Source: Elymus sibiricus (Eukaryota > Streptophyta > Magnoliopsida > Poales > Poaceae). From it: 64,000 nucleotides of DNA. Location: positions 201,804,195 through 201,868,194 of the forward strand of contig CM077664.1 of the NCBI GenBank assembly GCA_039707655.1, in the 5' to 3' direction. Shown here piece by piece: positions 32,069 through 43,501 of the stretch. Under the pieces are notes generated by a model. It worked only from the letters and a program-made list of their open reading frames with translations. It made no database searches and was not told the origin of the DNA. The position numbers and the translations under genes are program-made. Position 1 is the first letter of the stretch. Each line of letters starts with the position of its first letter.

Positions 32069-34823
32069 CTAGCACCCTGCAATTAGGCATTCTTTAAAAC
32101 ATTTGACATTATTCTGCCTCTTTCCTTCCATAAGCATCTCTATGAGATTATAGTCAGTGTTCCATTGAAAACCAATTGCCAACCAGAAGTTCTGGCTAAA
32201 ATCACAGCTGAAGAATAGATGGACTAGATATTCATTTGGCTCATCATCACACAAAACACATCTGCTGGTCTCAATATAGAAATTTTTTCTTAAGAGAAGG
32301 TCTCTTGTATTCAATCTATCCTGTAGCAGCAGCGAGAAGAAAAATTTCTGTTTGGGAAGTGAACATGATTTCCATATCCATTGAAATGGGGTAGGTGCAT
32401 TTGGGGGATTTCCAATGAATTCGAAGTATATCCTTTTGTTGGAGTAATTGGTGCTATTCCAGTAAAATTGCCAAATGTCTTTAGAGTCATAATTGTCTCT
32501 GCTGTTGATCATGTTCCTCAAGTTATTACTCTGTTGAACAACAATGGAGGACATTGGTAGGTGGAACATGTCATAGAAGTTTGAATATTCTAAATTACTG
32601 GCTGATGCAAGAGTTATATTTTTTGTCTTTGGCATATGAGAATAGCTCAGGCATTAAATAACACAGTGGTTCTGGGTTCCACATATTAGTCCATAAAGAT
32701 ATTGTGTTGGCAATACCAGGAGTGCACCTAGTCATGTTCTTGAAATCTTGGAGAATGGAGCAGCAGTCTCTCCACCAGAAAGAGCCCACTTTGGTGGGGA
32801 AACTAGGCACATATCCATCCTCATAATATGTATTCCAGATCAAATTTACCCATGGGATATCATGCCTGTTAAAAAATTTATATAAGTACTTTGTGAGTTG
32901 TGCTTTGTTTTGCATTCTGAGGTCCAGCACTCCAAGGCCACCAGCTTTCTTAGGCAAACACACATTATCCCATTTAACAAGGCATTTCCCATGTTTATTA
33001 ATGCCTTTTCCATACCAGAGAAAGCCTCTGCCAGATTTTTCAAAATGATCCAATATGGTGAAAGGCACTCTAATGCATCACATAGCAAAGATGGGCAGGG
33101 CAGAGATTACTGCTTTAAGATGGATTAGCCTACCAGAGTATGTCATCATAGCAGCAATGCCAGATAGCCTGTTATCTAGCCTGGATACCATGGGCATAAG
33201 ATCCTCCACCTTTGGCCTAGTGGATCCCATGGGTAATCCAAGATATGTGAAAGGCATTGCTTCCCTCTTGCAGTTAAACATATTTGCCAGTTCCTGTGCT
33301 TTGTCTTCAGTAATATTTATAGGAACACGTGAGGATTTACTATAATTTACTTTCAGTCCTGTGAATTTAGAGAAAGTATCCAGGATATCAGTGAAACACC
33401 TAATTTGTTCCACATCAGCTGGCAAGATTACAAGAGTGTCATCAGCATACTGAATGATAGGGTAGCTTTCAGTGTAACTGCTATCTATAGGTAGTCTGAG
33501 AGAACCATCTCTCTAGGCATTATTTACCAGAATCTGTAGGAGTTCACCAACAATAACATAGAGGAGTGGAGACAGGGGATCTCCTTGTCTAACTCCACAT
33601 TTACATTGTATGTTTTTCCCAGGGACCCCATTCAGTATAACAGATGCTGAGGCAGTAGACAGAATCATGCTGATCCATCTAATCCATTTCTCACTAAATC
33701 CCAGATGTTTCAGCATAAATATAATAGCCTTGTGGTCTACCTTATCAAATGCCTTCTCAAAATCAATTTTGAAGATTATGATCTCTTTTTTTGATTTGTG
33801 GCACATGTGGATATATTCAAAACTCCATGCCAGGTAGTCTTGGATGTTCCTAGATTTAATGAATCCATATTGGTTTTTGCTTATTCTAGGAATGATAATC
33901 TGCTGCGCCCTGTTAGCAAGTAGCTTAGTAACAATCTTGATGGGCATACTAACCAAAGAAATAGGTCTGAAATCACATGGAGTTTCTGGGCTTTCATTCT
34001 TTGGTACTAAAGTTATGTAAGCAGTATTGACTGGTCCCAGGTTCACATTTTCATTATGAAAATCATTGATGAATTTATAGAAAGTGTGCTTGATAATATG
34101 CCAACATTTCTTCATAAAGTGACCATTAAATCCATCAGGCCCAGGGGACTTGTCAGCTGGCATGTGCTTGATAATATCATCTATTTCTTCAGTGGAAAAA
34201 GGCCTCTCAAGGTCTTGAAGATTAGCATCTTTAGCCAGATGTGATATATCAAAATTTTGCACAGTGTCAACAGTCATGCCAATTCTCTCTTTAAACGATG
34301 TCCAAAAAATTGCAGCTTTATGATCATGATCATAAACATAATGATCATCAGTTGATCTCAGAAATGTAATGTAGTTATGTCTGGAAATCTATGTGGCAAT
34401 TGCATGAAAGAACTTTGTATTTTCATCTCCAAGATTGGCCCATCTGATATTAGCTCTGATTCTCCAATATATCCTTTTAGCTTCCAAGAGTTTATTGGTG
34501 TGGATGATCAGAATCTTCCTGAAATTCCTTTCTAGATTTGTGAGCATTCTTTGATCCTCAATGCCATCTAGAAGTTTGATATAAAAGCAGCAATTATCAA
34601 TGGTTTTATTCAATTGAGATAATTGCTTGCTCCATTTTTTCAGACCCCTTCTAAGGGATTTGAATTTGGCATTTAGGTTTTTTGCAGAATCTGCAAAATA
34701 AATGGAGTTGCTCCAATGATTTTCAACAGTATCTATGAAGCCATCAAATTCAGTCCAGAATCTGCAAAATAAATGGAGTTGCTCCAATGATATTTTATTA
34801 TGGTTGTCGATATATCCATTCAC
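32069..34823 (-). pseudogene. LINE ORF2: reverse transcriptase with C-terminal zinc motif
   Basis: The order matches plant L1 ORF2: pre-RT region (ANIRWANLGDENTKFFHAIAT), RT blocks DKSPGPDGFNGHF, DFRPISLVSM, FKIDFEKAFDKV (catalytic Asp), GVRQGDPLSPLLYV and QYADDTLVI at about 33437-33463. A thumb region and the zf-RVT-like C-terminus with CVLCDDE and HLFFSCDFSQNFW follow. In-frame stops lie at 34389-34391, 33513-33515 and 33078-33080, and there is a frameshift near 32600-32635. In life the protein nicks target DNA and primes reverse transcription there. This copy is dead and lacks the endonuclease. Confidence 0.85.
34685..34791. repeat. 36-bp direct duplication at the LINE 5' end
   Basis: CAGAATCTGCAAAATAAATG and the next 16 bases occur at 34685-34720 and again at 34756-34791, offset 71 bp. 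Sequence after the two copies differs (TTTCAAC against ATTTTAT). Confidence 0.9.
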
Positions 34824-34830
34824 ATATCAC

Positions 34831-35398
34831 TCTGAGTAACATTTTTCGTTGGGAGAAAAAAAATAAAGGAATAAAAAGAGAGTGATTTACCGGTAAAAAA
34901 GAAGTCGCCAAGGTAGTCTGGTGTGCAAGAAGATTTTGAATATGCATGCGAGATACAATTAATGTTGAATTACAAAAATATATATGCCCTCGTTGCAATG
35001 CACGGGAAATTATCTAGCATCAGTGGTAGGTTACTTGAAGTGTCATTATTATGTTTCGGTACAACAGTTTAGTTGAATCTATCATTGACGTGAGATTATG
35101 TGGGATGCCCACTTGTCCCATTAAAAATTATGTGCAAACATGTAGGCCTCCTATTTATATTATGCGACAGATGTGGATCTAGATCTGGATGGGGGTTGGT
35201 GTTGTTCTTCTCAGTTATGGCTGTCTGAGCGGAATAATTTTCCTACTATAGAAAATGTGACAAATTGCATTTCATTAGAGATGGATTTGCATCAAATTGC
35301 ATGAGCGAGCAATTCAATTTTTTTCTCATCAAGTCGGACAATTTTTAGTTAGGATAGAAGGCTAAATGCATTGCTTGGTTGCTTATAACGGACACAGT
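34831..35398. other. Unassigned AT-rich sequence
   Basis: No gene or complete element. ATATGCCCTCGTTGCAATGCACGGG at 34981-35009 (quoted in part) resembles a widespread grass terminal motif ending CGTTGCAACGCACGGGC, but no partner end was found. Confidence 0.3.
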
Positions 35399-36873
35399 GG
35401 CATGCATGCCCAACAACGGACATCATATTTTTGTGGAATGCATGACATCCAACTGTATGTTACACGCTCAGGAGACATTAGATCTGCCTTCTTTGCTCGG
35501 GGGTATCACGGGCGGCGCACGCCTTCTATCCCTTGGTGGGGATGGCAGATCGGCACGAACACGGGGGGAGGGATCAGGGCGGAGAGCGGGGTGGTTGGCG
35601 GGGGACTCCTCCTTGGCGGTCCATGGAGAAGTATGGTGTGAAGGAAAGAGGGTGCCATGTTGAAGGTGAGGTAGGCATCATCCGGTTTTAAAGGAGAGGG
35701 CTCCAGCGAGAAATGTCCCGCTATGGCGGGAAACCGAGCGGGAAGGGGAGGGTCCGACAGGAAAAGGAAAGAATGCGTCGTGGTATGAGGTTTTTGTGTT
35801 GGGCCCACGTGTTGGGGATAACATGATGGATAGTCCAAAAAACCACATTTCCCGCGAGTGGAGGGGATCAGAGTGGAGAGCGGGGCGGTGGTGATCGGCA
35901 CGAACACGAGGGGAGGGGATCATGGCAAAGAGTGGGGTGGTTGGTGGGGGACTCCTCCTTGGCGGTCCGTGGAGAAGTACGGTGTGAAGGAGAGAGGGCG
36001 CCATGGCGAAGATGAGCTGTGCCCAACAATGGACATCATTTTTTTTGGAATGCACAACATTCAACTGTATGTTACAACGTGGAAATGGCTCAGGAGATAT
36101 TGGATCTGCCTTCTTGGCTCGAGGGGGGCGTCACGGGCGGCGCACACCTCTTACCCCTTAATGGGGGTGGCGGATCGGCACGAACATGGGGTAGGGGATG
36201 AGGGCAGAGAGCAGGGCGGTTGGTGGGGGACTCCTCCTTGGCGATTCATGGAGAAGTATTGTGTGAAGGAGAGAGGGTGCCATGGTGAAGGTGTGGTGGG
36301 CATCATCCGGTTTTAAAGGGGATGGCTCCAGCGAGAAATGTCCCTCTACGGCGGGAAACCGAGCGGGAAGGGGAGGGTCTGGTAGGAAAAGGAAAGGGTG
36401 CATCGTGGGGTGGGGTTTTTGTATTGGGCCCACATGTTGGAGATAACATGACGAATTGTCCGGACAACCACATTTCCCGCGTGGGGAGTGGATCAGAGTG
36501 GAGAGCGGGGCGGGTGGCCGATCGGCGCGAACATGAGGGGAGGGGATCAGGGCGGAGAGCGGGACGGTTGGTCGGGGACTCCTCCTTGGCGGTCCCAGGA
36601 GAAGTATGGTGTTAAGGAGAGAGGGCGCCATGGCGAAGATGAGGTGTGACCAACAACAGACATAATATTTTTGTGGAATGCACAACATTCAACTATATGT
36701 TACAACGTGGCAGTGGCTCGGGAGACATTGGATCTATCTTTTTGGCTCGGATGGGGGGGGCGCGTCAGGGCGGCGCACGCCTCTTACCCCTTGATGCGGG
36801 AGGCGGATCGGCACAAACATGGGGGAGGGGATCAGGGCGGAGAGCGGGGCAGTTGGTGGGAGACTCCTCCTTA
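35399..36873. repeat. Tandem array, period about 620 bp, 2.4 copies
   Basis: CCCAACAA(C/T)GGACATCAT begins units near 35409 and 36023, and a related start is near 36649. Each unit contains two related sub-units: a GAGCGGGG(T/C)GGTTGG ... GACTCCTCCTTGGCGGTCC block recurs near 35585, 35928, 36208, 36560 and, cut short, 36838. Reverse-strand frames of up to 176 codons run through the array but are Pro/Ser-rich, repeat with the units and have no known domain. The last sub-unit is cut by the CACTA terminus at 36874. Confidence 0.82.
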
Positions 36874-37228
36874 CACTACAAAAAAAAGACCATCCGTGAC
36901 ATTATGGCCTGAACGAAAACTTTTTCTGTCATGGTTGTGACACTTCTATGCCAATAATTGTGACAAAAACACGTATCATCATAGATGTGGTGGGCTCCTA
37001 CTTCTATGACAAAAAATTATGATAGAAAATGGGCTTTTCGTTCTGGGCGGGCCGGAGACGCACCCGCATGACATTCTTTGGGCCGTCCATGATGTAAAAA
37101 ATCATGGTAGAAGTGAGGGCGAGGAAATTTTCGGGGAGTTCTCGGTTAAGGTGGGTGGTCGGGCCGAGCGATGCAGTGTGGTTTTGCGCGTTTCTCTCTC
37201 GTACGCGCGTGTGTGTGCGAGGCGCTCG

Positions 37229-37496
37229 CTAACTGAATCCGAGCGAGGCGTACGTTCGCTTACTGAACCCGAGCGATCGATCGCCCTCGCACTACGTACT
37301 GAACACAAGCGATCGATCCCTCGCACTACGTACTGAACCCGATCGATCCCTTCGCTGCTAACTGAAGCCGATCGATCCCTTCGCTGCTAACTGAACCCGA
37401 GCGATTCCTTCACTGCTAACTGAACCCGAGCGATTCCTTCGCTGCTAACTGAACCCGATCGATCCTTCTCACTGCTTACTGAAGCCGATCGAGCCC
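37229..37496 (+). repeat. About nine tandem 29-bp subterminal repeats
   Basis: The unit CTAACTGAACCCGAGCGATT + CCTTCGCTG recurs with variants (CTTACTGAA, GATCGATCC). The spacing is close to 29 bp in the second half and more irregular in the first. Tandem subterminal repeats are typical transposase-binding regions of CACTA elements. Confidence 0.82.
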
Positions 37497-37539
37497 CCGT
37501 GCGAGACGTAGCTAGCCGGTTGGGTTGCCTCTTGATGAA

Positions 37540-38111
37540 CAGTGCCCGTTGCCGCCACGCGCGCGATACACGTAGACATGAGTCGAGACTTGCATTGATC
37601 GAGCCGGTTGGTTGGCTGTGGATGAACAGTCCCGTTGCTGCCGCCCGCTCGTACGCCCCACCCCAGCCGGTGGGGGTTGGATGAACAGGACCCCGGCCGT
37701 GTAGGCGGTTAGCGCTGGATGAACAGGACCCCGAGGAGGCCGTGCCGCGGTACGCCATACCCCAGCCAGTTGGGGGTGGATGAACAGGACCCCGTGGAGG
37801 CTGGATGAACAATAGCCGGTGGAGGCTGGATGAACAGGACCCCGTGGAGGCTAGATGAATAGTAGCCGGTGGAGGCTGGAGGAAGTCGACGGTGGATGAA
37901 CAGTAGCCCATGGAGTCCCGTTTTGCGGTACGCCACACCCCTCCCGATGAACAGGACTCCGTTTCGACCGTAGGCAGTTGGGTAGAAGTTCGTTTCCTCC
38001 GTTTTGCGGTATGCCAGACCCCTCCCAATCAACAGGACCCCGTTTCGAACGTAGGCGGTTGAACAGAAGTCCGTTTCCTCCGTTTTGCGGTACGCCAGAC
38101 CCCCAGTCGAT
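37540..38111 (+). repeat. CACTA subterminal GATGAACAG repeats, left part
   Basis: GATGAACAGGACCCCG and related segments (GATGAACAGTAGCCGGTGGAG, quoted in part; TTTCGACCGTAGGCGGTTG) recur about a dozen times. The array resumes at 45049 after Gypsy-3, which shows it was one region. The apparent long reverse-strand frames here are produced by the repeats. Confidence 0.75.
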
Positions 38112-39623
38112 TGATACATCTCCAACGTATCTATAATTTTTGATTGTTCCATGCTATTATAGTATCAATCTTGGATGTTTTTATATGCAATTACGTATCA
38201 TTTTTTGGGACTAACCTATTAACCTAGTGCCCAGTGCGAGTTGTTGTTTTCTGCTTGTTTTTGGTTTTTTCAGGAAATCAGTACCAAACGAAGTCCAAAT
38301 GCCACGAAACTTTTTGGAGATTTATTTCTGGACAAAAGAGACCCTGGAGACTTGGAGTGGAGGCCAGAAGCTTCACGAGGCGCCCTGATGCCTTGTGGGC
38401 CCCTCGTGGCTCGTTTTGACCTAATTCCACTTCTATAAATTCTCAAATATTCAGAAACCAACAAAGAGCCACCCCGAATAACTTTTACGCCGCCGCAAGC
38501 CTCTGTTCTTCCGCGATCCCATCTGGAGGCCTTTTCCGGTACTCTGCCGGAGGGGGAATCGATCACGGAGGGCTTCTTCATCAACCTTGCCGCCCTACCG
38601 ATGATGTGTGAGTAGTTTACCACAGACCTACGGGTCCATAGCTAGTAGCTAGATGGCTTCTTCTCTCTCTTTGATCTTCAATACCATGTTCTCCTCGATG
38701 TTCTTGGAGTTCTATCCGATGTAATCTTCTTTTGCGATGTGTTTGTTGGGATCCGATGAATTATGAGTTTATGATCAGATTATTCATGAGAAATATTTGA
38801 GTCTTCTCTAAACTCTTTTATGCATGATTGTTATAGCTTTGTATTTCTCTCCGATCTATCGATTTGGTTTGGCCAACTAGATTGGTTTATCTTGCAATGG
38901 GAGAGGTGCTTTGTGATGGGTTCAATCTTGCGGTGCTCAATCCCAGTGAATGAAAGGGACATGACACGTATTTGTATTGTTGCCATTATGGATAAAAAGA
39001 TGGGGTTTAATCATATTGCTTGAGTTTACTTTGTCTACATCATGTCATCTTGCTTAAGGCGTTACTCTGTTTTATACTTAATACCCTAGATGCATGCTGG
39101 ATAGCGGTCGATGGGTGGAGTAATAGTAGTAGATGCAGGCAGGAGTCGGTCTACTTGTCTCGGACGTGATGCCTATATACATGATCATTGCCATGAATCC
39201 GTCATAATTATTTGCTTTTCTATCAATTGCCCAACAGTAATTTGTTTACCCACCGTATGTTCTGCGCTCGAGAGAGAAGCCTCTAGTGAAAACTATGCCC
39301 CCCGGGTCTATCTTTATCATATATTAAAACCCAAAAATACTTTGCTGCAATTTATTTAATTTTATTTTATTTGGAATTTATATTTCTATATATCACTATC
39401 AAAATTAATCCTTGCAAATAACCGCTAAGAGAATTGACAACCCTCTTATTTGCGTTGGGTGCAAGTGTTTGCTTTTGTGTGTGTCGGTGCTGCTAAAGGG
39501 ATTTTGCGTGGTTCTCCTACTGGATTGATAACCTTGGTTCTTAACTGAGGGAAATACTTATCTCTACTATACTGCATCATCCTCTCCTCTTCGGGGAAAT
39601 ACCAACGCAGTGTTCAAGTAGCA
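38112..39623 (+). repeat. Gypsy-3 5' LTR
   Basis: 1512 bp. TATA box TATAAATT at 38434-38441. Relative to the 3' LTR it lacks about 36 bp of GC-rich sequence just upstream of the TATA box (between CTTCACGAGG and GCGCCCTGATG), the position of the hairpin seen in sister LTRs. Confidence 0.88.
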
Positions 39624-39634
39624 GGAAGAATTTC

Positions 39635-39652
39635 TGGCGCCGTTGCCGGGGA
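39635..39652 (+). other. Gypsy-3 primer-binding site (tRNA-Asp type)
   Basis: TGGCGCCGTTGCCGGGGA lies 11 bases after the LTR end and is complementary to the 3' end of tRNA-Asp. The identical site is in Gypsy-4. Confidence 0.85.
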
Positions 39653-39828
39653 GATATCACCAAAATTCTCAAGTACCTTCGCACAAACTATCATCCACTT
39701 GCATTTATTTTATTTGCCTTTTTATTTGCATTTGCCTCTCGTTTTCATCTCCCCCACTTCTCATTTTTTTTACAAAAACACAAAAATATTTTTGTTTGCT
39801 TGTTTGCTAATTTGCTTGCTCTACCACT

Positions 39829-40648
39829 ATGGCTAGTCCTTCACTTGTTACTATTACCCCTGAAAATGAAGTGCTTAATTTTAGACAAAGGGGAGGAGAG
39901 AATTTAAAGGATGCTTGGTATAGGATTTGTGATGCTCAAAATAGAACAACTCGTAAGCAATCCACTACCGTTCTTCTTTGCAATTTTTATGTGGGAATCA
40001 CTACTTGGTATAGATTTGTGCTTGACACTATTACCAAAGGGAATTTCTTGATGTGTCCCTCTATGGATGCTTTCAATGCTATGGGGAATTTAGTGGTATC
40101 ACCACCTATCATTATTAATGAAACATCATTGACTTTGGAACATGTTATGCAAAGGTTAGAAGCTACTGAAAATAAAATGCCTACTATTGAACATATTGAG
40201 AATTTAGACAAAAAGGTCCATAATCACATTACTCAATTTGGTTCTAAGGCGGGGATTACATTGAAAACCTTAAAGGAAAAAAGAACCAATAATTAACGAA
40301 AGGATAGAACAAAGTCCCGCTAGAATTGATAAGTTAGAGGAGATTATCAATAATTCGGGTTCCGCTTTTTCCTCCGCTAAAACTATTGATAGGACTTCTC
40401 CCAATAAAAATTTCAAGTTTATGTATGTTCCTAAGAATAAGGGTGCTACTTCTAGCAAGGGGAATGAGGATCTTAAAATTATTAGTGTGCACCCCAATTT
40501 CATTGATATAATAAAGGATCCTATCTATAAAAGAAAAATTCTTAATTTTGTGCCCAGGAGCGTGATGATAAGAAATTCCTATGTTAATTCTCCTAGAAAG
40601 AGTGGGTGTATAATTGAGTATTTGGAAACCAAGGATGACAACACTTGA
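39829..40648 (+). pseudogene. Gypsy-3 Gag-like protein (one frameshift)
   Basis: ATG at 39829 opens a frame (MASPSLVTITPENEVLNFRQ) with a Gag-like helical segment (GENLKDAWYRICDAQNR, FYVGITTWYRFVLDTITKG). It breaks at 40296. The text continues one frame over from about 40270 (EPIINERIEQSPARIDKLEE) to the stop at 40648, ending TKDDNT. The slip is in an A-run near 40273-40285. No zinc knuckle or protease follows. Similar Gag starts are common in Triticeae Gypsy elements (from memory). It would form particle protein if intact. Confidence 0.7.
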
Positions 40649-43501
40649 AACTATGCATTATGCCTAGCTAGGGGCATAAAACAATAGCGCTTGTTGGGAG
40701 GCAACCCAATGAATAAAATAAGTTTTTATTTTACCTTCTATTTTTGTGTGTTTACACAATTATAGCCTCTGTTATGATTGTGTTTTTATATTTTAATTAG
40801 TGTTTGTGCCAAGTAATGCCTTTGGGATGATTTGGAAGATAGTATAATTGATGCTGTTTGAAAACAGAAACTTTTGCATCTAGTGCTGGAATTTTGATTT
40901 TTTGCTGGGGCATCAGAACCTTCTGACTTTTTTACACAATATTTATATATGAATTTCCCACATTGTCCTATTTTTTAGAATCTTTGGACTTACAGAAGTA
41001 TGACTTTAATTCAGATCTTTACAGACTGTTCTGTTTTAGACAGATTATGTTTTTGTTGCATAGTTTGCTTATTTTGATGAATCTATGGATCGTATCGGGG
41101 GGTATGAGTCATGGAGAAGATGGAGTACAGTAGCATTATGCCAATATTAAATATGAATCAATTTACAATAGTACCTAAAGTTTAAGATTTGTTTGTTATA
41201 CTAACGGATCTCACGAGGTTTCTGTTGAGTTTTGTGTGTTGAAGTTTTCAAGTTTTGGGTGAGACTACGATGGATAAAGGAATAAGGAATGGCAAGAGCC
41301 TAAGCTTGGGGATGCCCAAGGCACCCCAAGGTAATATTCAAGGAAGACTCAAGCGTCTAAGCTTGGGGATGCCCCCGATGGCATCCCCTCTTTCGTCTAC
41401 AATCTATTGGTAACTCACTTGGAGCTATATTTTTATTCATCGCATGATATGTGTTTTACTTGGAGCGTCTTGTGCTATAGTTTGTTTGATTTTGTTTGGT
41501 TTTTAGTTTGTCACAATAATCTTTGCTGAACACACCTTTTTGAGAGGGACACACATTATTCGTGATTTGTTAGAATACTCTATGTGCTTCACTTATATCT
41601 TTTGAGCTAGGTAGTTGCTCTAGTGCTTCACTTATATCTTTTAGAGCACGGTGGTGGTTATATTTTAAAGAAATAGTTGCACTCTCATGCTTCACTTATA
41701 TCTTTTTGAGAGTCTAATGAATAGCAATGGTAATATGCACGGGTTATGAATTTGGTCCTAATATGATAGGTATTCAAGAGGGATATAATAAAAACTTTCA
41801 TGTAGATCACTGAATATGATAAGTTTGATTCCTTGCAATAGTTTTGTGATATTAAGATGGTAATATATGGGAGGTACTTGTAGATAATTGTGGTTTAGTA
41901 AAAATATTGGTGTTAAGGTTTGTGATTCCCGAAGCATGCACGTATGATCTGTTGTTATGCTAAGAAGTTGGAGAATGATTTATTCTTGATTGTCTACCTT
42001 ATGAGTGGAGGTCGGGGACGAGCGATGGTCTTTTCCTACCAATCTATCCCCCTAGGGGCATGCGTAGTAGTACTTTGCTTCGAGGGTTAATAAACTTTCG
42101 CAATAAGTATGTGAGTTCTTTATGACTAATGTGAGTCCATGGATTATACGCACTCTCACCTTTCCGCAATTTGCTAGCCTCTTCGGTACCGTGCATTGCC
42201 CTTTCTCACATCGAGAGTTGGTGCAAACTTCGCCGGTGCATCCAAACCCCGTGATATGATACGCTCTATCACACATAAGCCTCCTTATATCTTCCTCAAA
42301 ACAGCCACCATACCTACCTATCATGGCATTTCCATAGCCATTCCAAGATATAATGACATGCAACTTCCACCGTTCCGTTTTTATGACACACATCGTCATT
42401 GTCATATTGCTTTGCATGATCATATAACTGACATAGTATTTGTGGCTCAGCCACCATTCATCATTTTTATACATGTTACGCTAGTATCATTGCACATCCT
42501 GGTACACCGCCAAAGGTATTCATATAGAGTCATATTTTTGTTCTAGTTTCCAGTTGTAATTTTCTTTTGAGTTGTAAGTAAATAGAAGTATGATGATCAT
42601 CATTCTTAGAGCATTGTCCAAGTGAGGAAATTAAAAAAAAAGAAAAAAGAAAAAAAGAGGCCAAAAAGAGCCCAAGAAAAAAAGGAGAAAAGAAAAAAAA
42701 TGAGAGAAAAAGAGAGAAGGGGCAGTGTTACTATCCTTTTCCATACTTGTGCTTCAAAGTAGCACCATGTTTTTCATACACAGAGTCTCCTATTTTGTCA
42801 CTTTCATATACTAGTGGGAATTTTTCATTATAGAACTTGGCTTGTATATTCTGATGATGGGCTTCCTCAAATGCCCGAGGTATTCATGAGCAAGCAAGTT
42901 GGATGCACACCCACTTAGTTTTCATGTTGAGCTTTCATACACTTATAGCTCTTAGTGCATCTGTTGCATGGCAATCCCTACTCCTCGCATTGACATCAAT
43001 TGATGGGCATCTCCACAGCCCGTTAATTAGCCGCGTTGATGTGAGACTATCTTCTTATTTTTGACTTCCCTTATTAATCTATACCACCACACTCTATTCC
43101 ACCCATAGTGCTATATCCATGGCTTGCGCTCATGTATTGCGTGGGGGTTGCAAAAGCTGAAGCGCGTTAAAAATTATGAACCAATTGCTCGGCTTGTCAT
43201 CGGGGTAGTGCATGATACATATTTTGTGTTAAGAAGATGGAGCATGACAGGATTATATGATTCTGTAGGGATAACTTTCTTTAGCATTTTTATTTTGAAA
43301 GGCATGATTGTTTGTTAGTATGCCTAAGTACATCGTCTTTATATCAAATTATAGACTATTGCTTTGAATCATTCGGATCTTATTATTCATACAGTAAGAG
43401 AGATTCAATGATGAAACATGTTAAGTAGCATTCCATATCAAAAATTCTGTTTTTATCATTTACCTACTCGAGGACGAGCAGGAATTAAGCTTGGGGATGC
43501 T
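40649..43501 (+). other. Gypsy-3 long 3' untranslated region
   Basis: No pol domains. It contains the segment GGCATAAAACAATAGCGCTTGTTGGGAGGCAACCCAA (quoted in part), shared with Gypsy-4 right after the ORF. It also has two AAGCTTGGGGATGCCC boxes near 41307 and 41360, three GCTTCACTTATATCTTTT repeats (41588-41710), an almost pure purine run (42620-42722) and a final AAGCTTGGGGATGC polypurine-like tract before the 3' LTR. Confidence 0.7.
42620..42722 (+). repeat. Purine-only tract, about 100 bp
   Basis: Almost uninterrupted A/G (AAAAAAAAAGAAAAAAGAAA, then GAGAGAAAAAGAGAGAAGG) with only a few C/T bases. It lies inside the Gypsy-3 untranslated region and is absent at the matching place in Gypsy-4. 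Confidence 0.8.

Larger units (their letters stand above)
31799..34830 (-). mobile_element. 5'-truncated L1-type LINE
   Basis: Minus-strand LINE with a poly-A tail (T-run on the plus strand at about 31799-31808) and one degenerate ORF2. The 5' part encoding the endonuclease is absent. The left limit near 34830 is an estimate because no clear target duplication was found. A 36-bp direct duplication sits close to the 5' end. Confidence 0.78.
36874..38111 (+). mobile_element. CACTA transposon, left end and subterminal region
   Basis: CACTACAAAAAAAAGACC at 36874 is a CACTA terminal sequence and is followed by the usual CATGGTTGTGACA / TATGACAAAAA subterminal motifs. From 37229 come 29-bp repeats, then GATGAACAG-type repeats, until Gypsy-3 interrupts at 38112; the same repeats resume at 45049. 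No matching TAGTG end was found in the window, so the element is truncated or its far end is unrecognised. No transposase was seen. Confidence 0.78.

Noticed and set aside
35506..36688. Reverse frames of 128-176 codons in the 620-bp array
   Set aside because: They recur with each repeat unit, with Pro/Ser/His bias, and lack domains.
37387..38152. Long reverse frames of 147-213 codons next to the CACTA end
   Set aside because: They repeat the same peptide words (CSSS, LLFIQPP) because they run through the GATGAACAG subterminal repeats.
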